Positions 1 through 5,931 of a stretch of 6,013 nt of DNA are shown here, one piece after another; positions within the stretch are counted from its first letter, which is position 1; each line of letters opens with the position of its first letter. The notes beneath the pieces are model-generated. The model had not been told where the DNA came from and made no database searches. It saw nothing but the letters and a program-made list of their open reading frames with translations. Source of the DNA: an uncultured Clostridium sp. (GTDB lineage: Bacteria; Bacillota; Clostridia; TANB77; CAG-508); contig USQA01000076.1 of assembly GCA_900556695.1 (NCBI GenBank), positions 1 through 6,013 of the forward strand, written 5' to 3'. Both the position numbers and the translations under genes were made by a program.

Positions 1-19
1 TCCAATTTTTTGAAAGCAT
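1..19 (-). CDS. 5' end of a divergent gene (first 6 codons only)
   Basis: On the minus strand an ATG at 19-17 begins MLSKNW and runs off the left edge. It is preceded by AAGGAG (complement of 26-31) with a 6-nt spacer, a strong Shine-Dalgarno site for this genome. A well-formed promoter lies at 51-79 on the same strand. Six residues do not allow a product to be named. The start is inferred from the SD plus promoter, not from homology. The gene is transcribed away from the vanW-spoVB-dacF cluster. Confidence 0.55.
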
Positions 20-50
20 ATTTTTCTCCTTCATTAATTAATACATATTT

Positions 51-79
51 ATTATACTTTTATTTTTTCTAAAAGTCAA
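51..79 (-). promoter_or_regulatory. Sigma-A-type promoter of the divergent leftward gene
   Basis: Reading the minus strand, TTGACT (79-74, 5/6 to the -35 consensus) is followed by a 17-nt spacer and TATAAT (56-51, perfect -10). Transcription would start near 44, giving a leader of about 25 nt before the ATG at 19. I see no equally good rightward promoter between 20 and 121. TATACT at 100-105 on the plus strand lacks a properly spaced -35, so the promoter of the vanW gene is unresolved. Confidence 0.8.
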
Positions 80-121
80 TAATTTTGAACTTTTTTGGTT
101 ATACTACAAAAGGTGATTATA

Positions 122-832
122 ATGAAAAACAATAAAAATTGGATAATATTAATTGTTGTTATTGTTATTTTAATTGGATGTGCGGTTTTCTTTTTCTTTA
201 AAAACAATTCTACTTCTGATGAAAATAATCAAGAAAGCAACTCATATGAAGCAAATAGAACTTCTGCTACATCAAATACTAACGAAGATACTAATTCTAA
301 TGAAAATAAAAATCCGGCTTCAGTAAATACTACTCCCCCTTCTACTCCACAACCTTCAGCACCTCCTCAACCAAAAGAAGAACAAATTTCAAGTTTTTCA
401 ACTAAAATTTATTCTAATGATTCTGCAAGACAAAATAATATTTCTATAACATGTAGATCTTTAAATGGCACAATAGTAAAAAACGGTGCATCTTTTTCTT
501 TTTGTAATACTGTAGGGCCTTCAACTACTAGTAAAGGATATCAAAAAGCTGATATTTTTGATAATAATGGTCAAAAGAAAAAAGGTCTTGGAGGTGGAAA
601 CTGTCAAATAAGCACTACTTTGTACAATGCAATTTTAAACGTTCCTAGCATAAAAGTTACAGAAAGACATGCTCATAGTAATAATGTTCCTTATATTCAA
701 AAAGGAAAAGACGCTGCTGTTGCATATGGTAGTTATGATTTAAAATTTGTTAATAATACTGGAAATGATATAAAAATAAATACAAGTGCTTCTGCTAAAG
801 AAATTTCTGTTAGTATTATTGCATTAAAATAA
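122..832 (+). CDS. VanW-family membrane-anchored protein
   Basis: The protein has 236 aa. The start at ATG 122 is chosen because AGGTGAT (111-117) sits 4 nt upstream; an in-frame upstream start at 95 has no SD. Residues 7-26 form one hydrophobic segment. It contains LIGC (17-20), which resembles a lipobox, but the hydrophobic run continues past the Cys, so a transmembrane anchor is more likely. Residues 28-90 are a low-complexity Ser/Asn/Thr then Pro-rich linker, as in wall-spanning proteins. Residues 92-236 match the VanW domain: NGASFSFCNTVGP (121-133), the hallmark GLGGGNCQISTTLYNA (155-170), ERHAHS (181-186), then a C-terminal beta region. VanW proteins are found in some vancomycin-resistance clusters and widely in Clostridia; their biochemical function is not established. 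Gene order with spoVB and dacF suggests a cell-wall or spore-envelope role (inference). It does not by itself indicate vancomycin resistance. Confidence 0.9.
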   Translation: MKNNKNWIILIVVIVILIGCAVFFFFKNNSTSDENNQESNSYEANRTSATSNTNEDTNSNENKNPASVNTTPPSTPQPSAPPQPKEEQISSFSTKIYSNDSARQNNISITCRSLNGTIVKNGASFSFCNTVGPSTTSKGYQKADIFDNNGQKKKGLGGGNCQISTTLYNAILNVPSIKVTERHAHSNNVPYIQKGKDAAVAYGSYDLKFVNNTGNDIKINTSASAKEISVSIIALK

Positions 833-869
833 TTTCATATTTTAATTTATTATTCCATATATTTTAAAT

Positions 870-882
870 GGTGATAACTCTG
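870..882 (+). promoter_or_regulatory. Shine-Dalgarno site that favours a CTG start for spoVB
   Basis: GGTGAT at 870-875 followed by AACT and CTG (880-882) has the same motif and 4-nt spacing as the vanW start (GGTGAT, TATA, ATG 122). The alternative ATG at 868 overlaps this motif and has no SD upstream. The CTG start gives MKRTKLF..., typical of a SpoVB N-terminus. CTG starts are rare, so this is a reasoned preference only. Confidence 0.5.
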
Positions 883-2406
883 AAAAGGACTAAACTATTT
901 TTAATAAATGGAATAATTTTAACTTTAACCACGCTTTTTATGAGAAGCATTGGATTTATTTTTAATATCTATATAGCAAAAAAAGTTGGATCAGAAACAA
1001 TTGGTGTATTTCAATTAGTTATGTCTGTATATTTATTTGCTATTACCTTTTCTACTTCTGGAATAAGTCTTGCATGTACATGTATTGTTTCTGAAGAACT
1101 TGAAAAGAAAAACTATAATTTAGTTATTAAAACAGTAAAATTATGTATAGTTTATTCTGTTATTTTAGGCGCTTTTTGTGCCTTACTTCTTGTTTTATTT
1201 TCTCCAACTATATGTACTACTTGGTTAAAAAATAAGATAACTATTACTCCTATTTACTCTATGGCACTAGGTTTGCCATTAATTGCTTTTTCTTCCGTAA
1301 TAGGTGGCTTTTTAAACGCAGTTGGTAAACCTTTTAAAAACTCTATTTCTCAAATTGCAGAATTTATAGTAAAAATAGCTTCTACTTTAATTTTATTAAA
1401 ATTGTACTTTTTTAGTGAAATTAGCAATATTTGTACAATACTAATTTTAGCAGATGTAATATCTGAAGTAGCTTCTTTTGTTTTAAATATAATATTTTAC
1501 CATATAGAAAAAAATAAAATATTTGCAAATAGAAATATAGTAAAAAATCAATCTAAAAAAATACTTAAAATAGCATTTCCTGTTGCAATAACTTCATACA
1601 TACGTTCTGGACTTTCATCTTTTAAACAATTTTTAATACCTATTAGTTTAGAAAGATCTGGTCTCTCATATTCTTTAGCAATCTCAAATTATGGTGTAAT
1701 TAATGGTATGGTTATGCCTATTTTAATGTTTTTTACGGTTTTTATTATCCCTTTTAGTAATTTGTTGATACCTGAATTTTCTAGGCTTTTAGCAGGAAAA
1801 AATTATAATCGTATGAAAACCGTTACAGAAATTATATTTAAAAACATTTTCATTTTTTCTATTTTTATTGCTGGTACTCTATTGTTTTTTTCTTCTGAAA
1901 TTAGTTATTTGATATACCAGAATTTTGAATGTAGTAATTGGATAAAAATATTATCTCCTCTTGTAATTTTTATGTATATCGATAATATTATAGATAATTT
2001 ATTAAAAGGTATTAATGAACAATTTAAGGTTATGTGCTGCAATATTTTAGATTTAGTAGTAACTATTACAATCCTTTATTTTGTTGTACCTATTATTGGT
2101 ATGAATGGTTATATTTTAAGTATTTATGTTAGTGAAATTCTAAATTTTACTATTAGTATGTTTCAATTAAAAAATAGAATACCATTTAAAATTTCTTTTA
2201 AAAAATATATTGTTCTACCAATTATAGCCTGTATTTGTAGTTATCTTATAACTTCATTATTAAATTTCACATTTAATAATTTTTTATTTTATATAATTTC
2301 TAAAATATTGATATTTTTAATATTTTATTTGCTATGTATTTTTTTAGGATATTATATAAAGAATTTATTTAGAAGCAATTATTTTAAAGTTCTTTTTTAT
2401 AAATAA
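880..2406 (+). CDS. spoVB: Stage V sporulation protein B-type flippase (MATE/MOP superfamily)
   Basis: The protein has 508 aa from the preferred CTG start (512 aa from ATG 868), a normal length for SpoVB/MurJ-like polysaccharide-lipid flippases. It is almost entirely hydrophobic, with about a dozen or more predicted transmembrane helices and short basic loops. The N-terminal part (residues about 6-75), including LINGIILTLTTLFMRSIGF, a short segment ending YIAKKVGSE and a TSGISLA stretch, has the pattern I associate with clostridial SpoVB. Family knowledge: SpoVB acts in the forespore outer membrane and is needed for cortex peptidoglycan synthesis, proposed as a lipid-linked precursor flippase. 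It lies 47 bp after vanW and 48 bp before dacF on the same strand, and DacF also acts on cortex peptidoglycan, so the context fits. A related non-sporulation wall-polysaccharide exporter cannot be excluded from sequence alone. No frameshift and no CGG codon were seen in it. Confidence 0.85.
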   Translation: MKRTKLFLINGIILTLTTLFMRSIGFIFNIYIAKKVGSETIGVFQLVMSVYLFAITFSTSGISLACTCIVSEELEKKNYNLVIKTVKLCIVYSVILGAFCALLLVLFSPTICTTWLKNKITITPIYSMALGLPLIAFSSVIGGFLNAVGKPFKNSISQIAEFIVKIASTLILLKLYFFSEISNICTILILADVISEVASFVLNIIFYHIEKNKIFANRNIVKNQSKKILKIAFPVAITSYIRSGLSSFKQFLIPISLERSGLSYSLAISNYGVINGMVMPILMFFTVFIIPFSNLLIPEFSRLLAGKNYNRMKTVTEIIFKNIFIFSIFIAGTLLFFSSEISYLIYQNFECSNWIKILSPLVIFMYIDNIIDNLLKGINEQFKVMCCNILDLVVTITILYFVVPIIGMNGYILSIYVSEILNFTISMFQLKNRIPFKISFKKYIVLPIIACICSYLITSLLNFTFNNFLFYIISKILIFLIFYLLCIFLGYYIKNLFRSNYFKVLFYK

Positions 2407-2454
2407 TTTTCATATAGTTTAATAAAATATATCTATATTACTGGAGGTATCTCT

Positions 2455-3781
2455 ATGAAAAAAAATATAAAATGTATTGCTTCGATTACTATTTTTGTTA
2501 TGACTTTAGCTTGTTTTGCTCCTTGTTTTGCTACCACTGAAGATTCTATTTACGTTTGGGCTAGCACTTCTAATACAATTGAAACTTCTAATAACACATC
2601 TAATTGTGTTAACAGTGATAATACAGCTACTTCTCAAAATACCCAAAATTTTTCCAATGCTAATCTTGTTAGCACTCCTACAAGTAGTGAAGAAACTGAA
2701 AGTAATTCTTTAAACTTAGAATCACAATCAGCAATTTTAATTGAACAATCAACTGGTCAAATACTATATTCTCATAATATACATGAACAATTAAGACCTG
2801 CTTCTGTTACAAAAGTTATGAGTATATTATTAATAATGGAAGCTTTAGACAGTGGAAAAATTTCTTTAACAGATTCTGTGCCTTGTAGTGAAAATGCATC
2901 ATCTATGGGTGGTTCTCAAATTTGGTTAGATCCAAGAGAAACTCTTTCTGTTGATGAAATGTTAAAGGCAATATGTGTTGCTTCTGCCAACGACTGTGTT
3001 GTAGCAATGGCTGAATATATAGCAGGCTCTGAAGAAGCTTTTGTTCAAATGATGAATGACAAAGCAAAAGAACTAGGCATGAATGATACTTGCTTTAAAA
3101 ATTGTCACGGATTAGATGAAGATGGACACGTAACATCTGCATATGATATATCACTTATGTCTAAAGAATTATTAAATAACCATCCTTCTATTACTAAATA
3201 TACAACAATTTGGACAGATTCTCTTCGTGATGGTAAATCACAATTATCAAACACAAATAAACTTATTAAAAACTACAAAGGTGCTACTGGTCTAAAAACT
3301 GGTTCTACTGGCTTAGCATTATACAATTTATCTGCAAGCGCAACACGTGATGATTTATCTTTAATTGCAGTTATTATGAAAGCACCTTCTACAAAAGTTA
3401 GATTTGCAGAAGCACAAAAATTACTTGATTACGGTTTTAACACCTTTTCTTTCAAACAATTTTGTAAAAAAGGTGATGTTGTAAAAAACGTGTTAGTTAA
3501 TAAAGGAGTAAAATCAAATGTAGACGCCATTTATGAACAAAATGCAGGCACATTATTAGAAAAAGGAAATGATAAAAATATTGAACAAAATTTAACACTT
3601 GAAAATAACATCTCAGCACCAATTACTGCAGGACAAAAATTAGGAGAAGTAAGCTTTTCCTTAAATCGGAGAAACTTTATCTACAATTAATATAGTCGCT
3701 AAAGATAATGTCGATAAAATAAATTTATTTACAATGTCTAAACGTATTTGTTATTCTTGGATAGATTTATTAAGAAGTTAA
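2455..3781 (+). CDS. dacF: D-alanyl-D-alanine carboxypeptidase (DacF/PBP5 type), apparent +1 frameshift near the 3' end
   Basis: The start is ATG 2455 with GGAGGT at 2443-2448. Residues 1-26 form a signal peptide ending near CFA, followed by a Ser/Thr/Asn-rich linker to about 88 and then the peptidase S11 domain. It shows all three active-site motifs: SVTK (Ser117 nucleophile, Lys120), SAN (177-179) and KTG (281-283). The enzyme removes the terminal D-Ala of peptidoglycan stem peptides outside the membrane; DacF homologues tune cross-linking of spore cortex. The uninterrupted frame stops at 3690 (411 aa), but after Asn404 the family-like sequence continues in the +1 frame: GEVSFSLN in the first frame joins GETLSTINIVAKDNV in the second and ends ...SWIDLLRS at the stop 3779-3781, giving 441 aa. 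A stop in the second frame at 3662-3664 confines the shift to about 3664-3690; CGG 3667-3669 is the best-fitting site. Without the shift, the last 37 residues (end of the PBP5 C-terminal domain and the membrane-associating helix) are lost. It could be a recoded gene, a recent mutation or a sequence error. Confidence 0.9.
3664..3672 (+). other. Candidate +1 frameshift site at CGG in dacF
   Basis: The zero-frame codons are AAT CGG AGA. Skipping the C of CGG gives AAT GGA GAA, i.e. Leu-Asn-Gly-Glu, which restores the expected Asn/Asp-Gly turn and the remaining C-terminal strands. Staying in frame gives RRNFIYN and stops at 3690. The site is closely similar to the one at 4430-4438 (consensus A-R-T-C-G-G-A-R-A). 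Confidence 0.5.
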
Positions 3782-3818
3782 AAGTTGCCACCGGGGACGG
3801 ACCTTTTTGGCAACTTTT
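3780..3818 (+). terminator. Stem-loop after dacF, likely intrinsic terminator
   Basis: AAAAGTTGCCA (3780-3790) is perfectly complementary to TGGCAACTTTT (3808-3818), an 11-bp stem with a 17-nt loop and five T at 3815-3819. It starts within the dacF stop codon reached after the +1 shift (3779-3781), the expected position for a terminator if the gene really ends there. The loop and left arm hold the first copy of the GC-rich repeat, so the structure may be a mobile repeat used as a terminator. Confidence 0.6.
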
Positions 3819-3837
3819 TGCCATTGGGGACGGACCT
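3785..3837 (+). repeat. Two direct copies of a GC-rich GGGGACGGACCT repeat
   Basis: TTGCCA-CC-GGGGACGGACCT (3785-3804) recurs as TTGCCA-TT-GGGGACGGACCT (3818-3837): 18 of 20 positions are identical, period 33 bp. It is the most GC-rich stretch of an otherwise AT-rich intergenic region. From memory, GGGGACGG-type intergenic repeats with flanking TGCCA/TGGCA arms are scattered in many Firmicutes genomes and resemble REP-like elements mobilised by IS200-type (Y1) transposases. No transposase is present here, so that link is inference. Confidence 0.75.
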
Positions 3838-3889
3838 ATCTGATAATTTTAAATTATATATGTGTAATTAAAATGTAATATAAAACTCA

Positions 3890-3918
3890 TTTACAAAAAT
3901 ATTATCAAATGATAAAAT
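3890..3918 (+). promoter_or_regulatory. Sigma-A-type promoter of the pilin-like gene
   Basis: TTTACA (3890-3895, 5/6 to -35), a 17-nt spacer, then TAAAAT (3913-3918, 5/6 to -10). Transcription would start near 3925, leaving a leader of about 34 nt that contains the SD AAAGGAG (3941-3947). It makes the pilin-like gene a separate transcription unit from dacF. AT-richness raises the chance of false matches, but the spacing and position are right. Confidence 0.65.
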
Positions 3919-3958
3919 AAATATATTATTAAATATATTTAAAGGAGAATTTAAACAA

Positions 3959-4616
3959 ATGAAAAAAAATAAAGGTATAACATTAATTGCATTAGTAATT
4001 ACAATTATAGTTCTTCTAATACTAGCAGGTGTGAGTATTGCTATGCTAACAGGAGAAAATGGGTTAATTGCAAAAGCAATTTCAGCAAAAAACAAAACAG
4101 AAGAAGCGGAAGCAGATGAAAAAGATAAATTAGCAAAAACAAATGAGATTATGGATAAATATGTTACAAATAGAGATGGTTCCATTACTGTTGATAAAGA
4201 TTCACTAAACCAACTAATAGATGATAGAATTAACGAAAAAATGTATTCACCTACTATCTTTCATGGAAATGTTGTTACAAATACAATGCCTGCATCAGAT
4301 AATAGCACAAAAGTTAATCAATTTACTGTAACAGAAAGTGGCAAATATGTTATAAATTATATATCTAAACTAAATTGGACTGCAAATTCTGTACTTATTG
4401 TATGGATTTATAAAAACAATGAGCCTATCAGTCGGAAACACTTATTCTAATCCTCTTCTTATTTATAATAACAATGGATTTTTAAATGCCTCTTCTATAA
4501 CAGAATTAAACTCAGGAGATACTATAAATATTTATATATATCAATATGGAAATGGAGCGGCAGGAGCTAATAATTTAGCACAAAATGATTTACAATTAAT
4601 AAAAGTCGGAAATTAA
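3959..4616 (+). CDS. Type IV pilin-like protein with beta-rich C-terminal head, apparent +1 frameshift
   Basis: The start ATG 3959 has AAAGGAG 11 nt upstream. The N-terminus MKKNKG then ITLIALVITIIVLLILAGV is a class III-type prepilin signal: short basic leader, Gly6 before the predicted prepilin-peptidase cut, hydrophobic helix 7-30. The usual Glu at mature position 5 is Ala. Residues 35-70 are charged and probably helical (pilin alpha1). From about 115 comes a beta-rich region (QFTVTESGKYVINYIS, then SVLIVWIYKNNEP). The zero frame stops at 4450 (163 aa), whereas the +1 frame continues with GNTYSNPLLIYNNNGF, ITELNSGDTINIYIYQYG and ends ...LQLIKVGN at 4616. Joining at CGG 4433-4435 gives 218 aa. 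The completed head, with a GDTI motif near its end, resembles C1q/TNF-like (BclA C-terminal) jelly rolls; this fold assignment is tentative. No pilus assembly ATPase or prepilin peptidase is nearby, so it may be a surface pseudopilin served in trans. It may also be a frameshifted pseudogene. Confidence 0.75.
4430..4438 (+). other. Candidate +1 frameshift site at CGG in the pilin-like gene
   Basis: The zero-frame codons are AGT CGG AAA; skipping the C gives AGT GGA AAC (Ser-Gly-Asn) and opens 60 further codons. Staying in frame gives RKHLF and a stop at 4448-4450. The exact shift point is less constrained than in dacF: any point between about 4420 and 4449 keeps both frames open, and shifting one codon earlier would read ...PSVGN instead of ...PISGN. 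Confidence 0.45.
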
Positions 4617-4624
4617 AAAACTAT

Positions 4625-4671
4625 AAAAAAGACATAAAACTTTTATGATATTTAAGTTTTATGTCTTTTTT
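4625..4671. terminator. Bidirectional intrinsic terminator between convergent genes
   Basis: The arms 4625-4642 (AAAAAAGACATAAAACTT) and 4654-4671 are perfectly complementary over 18 bp, with an 11-nt loop. A run of T follows on either strand because the stem ends in A6/T6. It lies 8 bp after the rightward pilin-like stop codon and 23 bp beyond the end of leftward ytfJ, so it can end both transcripts. Confidence 0.9.
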
Positions 4672-4694
4672 TGGTATTGTTATTTAATTAAATT

Positions 4695-5288
4695 TTATTC
4701 ATCTTCTATTATATCATCATATTCAAATTCATATGTTTCATCATCTGCTTTAGTTTCTTTAGTTATCTCATCTATTTTATTTTTTATCTTTTTTTCTTCT
4801 GCTTCTTTTTCTTTTTTTATATCTTTATTTTGTTTTTTTTGCATTTCTTTTAATATTTTTTGTGTTTCTTCTTTTTTATTTTGCATACATCTATTCATCA
4901 TATTATTAGTTTTTTCTATTAAATCAGGCATATAATCTAATAATTTATCTAATGATGAAGTATGATTTACTGGCATTAATTTAACATTGTTTGATTGTAT
5001 AACTAAAAATGCAATTGGATTAATTGTTACGCCTGCTCCTGATCCTCCACCAAATGGTAATCTGTATTGAATCGCTTCTTCTTTATCTCTTTTAGTATAT
5101 TCATCAATTGTTTCTCCCTTAAATTCACTACCTCCTGCAGCAAATCCAAAAGATACTTTTGAAATAGGTATAATTACTATATTATTTGAAGTCTCTATTG
5201 GTTCACCTATAATTGTATTTACATCTATCATGTCTTGAATACTATTCATAGCTGTAATCATAAGACCTTCTATTGGATGTTCGCTCAT
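4695..5288 (-). CDS. ytfJ: GerW-family sporulation protein YtfJ with a long charged tail
   Basis: The protein has 197 aa. ATG 5288-5286 is preceded by AGGAGTG (complement of 5296-5302). Residues 1-130 match the GerW/YtfJ family closely: HPIEGLMITAMNSIQDMIDV (4-23), NTIIGEPIET, ISKVSFGFAAGGSEF (42-56), LPFGGGSGAGVTINPIAFLV (77-96) and a C-terminal helix to about 132. In B. subtilis, YtfJ is a forespore-made protein needed for normal germination in some conditions; its molecular function is unknown. Residues about 135-197 form a Lys/Glu-rich, probably helical or disordered tail ending in an acidic stretch (YEFEYDDIIEDE). This is about 45 residues longer than the roughly 150-aa Bacillus protein and has no domain I recognise. 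It is the last gene of the leftward scpA-ytfI-ytfJ group, and its start overlaps the end of ytfI by 47 bp, so coupled translation is likely. Confidence 0.93.
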   Translation of the reverse strand: MSEHPIEGLMITAMNSIQDMIDVNTIIGEPIETSNNIVIIPISKVSFGFAAGGSEFKGETIDEYTKRDKEEAIQYRLPFGGGSGAGVTINPIAFLVIQSNNVKLMPVNHTSSLDKLLDYMPDLIEKTNNMMNRCMQNKKEETQKILKEMQKKQNKDIKKEKEAEEKKIKNKIDEITKETKADDETYEFEYDDIIEDE

Positions 5289-5853
5289 GTTTATTCACTC
5301 CTTTTTTTCTATTTAAGATATATATTATATTTATAATATGTATCATTTTCATTTCAAATATACCTGAAAATACTATATTAATTAAATTTTGATTAATATA
5401 TACTGGTTGTATAATAAATAGTTGATTTTTAGGATTTTCTATTTTTCTACTTAACAAAATAGCTAAAATTGTACTAATCGCCGGAACTATAACAGATGTT
5501 AATGTTGCATTTTCTGTTCCTATTTCTAAATTCAAATTTATTTTATTTATATTAATGTTAGATTTTTTGATTGCTTTTATAGCATTTTTATCAAACTTAT
5601 TTTTATTTTGAATAATTTTAAAATCAATATTTTTTATTTTTTCTTTAATTTTCATCTTTTCTAGTTTTGTTTTTGTAATATTTACTTTTAATATTGGTAT
5701 TTTCTTTAATATGCATAATTTTATAATTACTTTATAATCTTTGTTTATGTGCCTTTTAGTTTGAGATGAAAATTTAAAATTTATTACTTCAATTCTTATT
5801 CTTGAAAAAACTAACAATACTATAATTAATATTAAAACAAAAATAAAAACCAA
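5242..5853 (-). CDS. ytfI: DUF2953 protein (YtfI-like)
   Basis: The protein has 203 aa. It starts at TTG 5853-5851; AAAGGAGGGC (complement of 5861-5870) is a very strong SD at good spacing, and no better start is in frame. Residues 1-17 form an N-terminal transmembrane segment. Residues 18-100 are very Lys/Ile-rich with beta-strand alternation and a helical stretch. The region 106-175 (NLEIGTENATLTSVIVPAIS, then LFIIQPVYINQ and a second hydrophobic segment) carries the conserved GT-(D/E)-A-LT and PVY/F-N pattern of DUF2953. The function is unknown; in Clostridia and Bacillus it is typically encoded just before ytfJ, so a role in sporulation at a membrane is inferred. The last 15 codons run into ytfJ in another frame, giving a lineage-specific C-terminus (RTSNRRSYDYSYE). 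Confidence 0.85.
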   Translation of the reverse strand: MVFIFVLILIIVLLVFSRIRIEVINFKFSSQTKRHINKDYKVIIKLCILKKIPILKVNITKTKLEKMKIKEKIKNIDFKIIQNKNKFDKNAIKAIKKSNININKINLNLEIGTENATLTSVIVPAISTILAILLSRKIENPKNQLFIIQPVYINQNLINIVFSGIFEMKMIHIINIIYILNRKKGVNKHERTSNRRSYDYSYE

Positions 5854-5931
5854 TATTATCGCCCTCCTTTAGAGGATATAATATTAGCTTTTCCATTTTT
5901 TTCTTTTTTAAACATCTTTATATTCAAAACA

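Noticed and set aside
85..105. TTGAAC and TATACT upstream of vanW as a promoter
   Set aside because: The hexamers are only 9 nt apart, and the -10 would put the transcript start at the SD, so this is not a credible promoter.
2516..2713. Rightward 65-codon open frame within dacF
   Set aside because: Leu-rich out-of-frame shadow of the dacF signal peptide and linker; no SD.
3847..3880. AT-rich imperfect palindrome upstream of the pilin-like promoter
   Set aside because: Arms are imperfect and made only of A/T, which is expected by chance in this composition.
3868..4185. Leftward 105-codon open frame opposite the pilin-like gene
   Set aside because: It is the complement of the Lys/Glu/Ile-rich pilin N-terminal region, has no Shine-Dalgarno site and gives a biased hydrophobic sequence.
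4604..4612. A third AGTCGGAAA near the end of the pilin-like gene
   Set aside because: In the shifted frame it reads AAA GTC GGA AAT TAA, so the CGG is out of frame and no frame change is needed; not counted as a recoding site.
4645..4935. Rightward 96-codon open frame opposite ytfJ
   Set aside because: Its Ser/Phe-rich product is the antisense image of the Lys/Glu-rich ytfJ tail; it starts inside the terminator and has no SD.
5856..5915. 19-codon leftward ORF between scpA and ytfI (MFKKEKNGKANI...)
   Set aside because: No Shine-Dalgarno site, no recognisable motif, and its last codons are the ytfI SD itself; more likely leader sequence.
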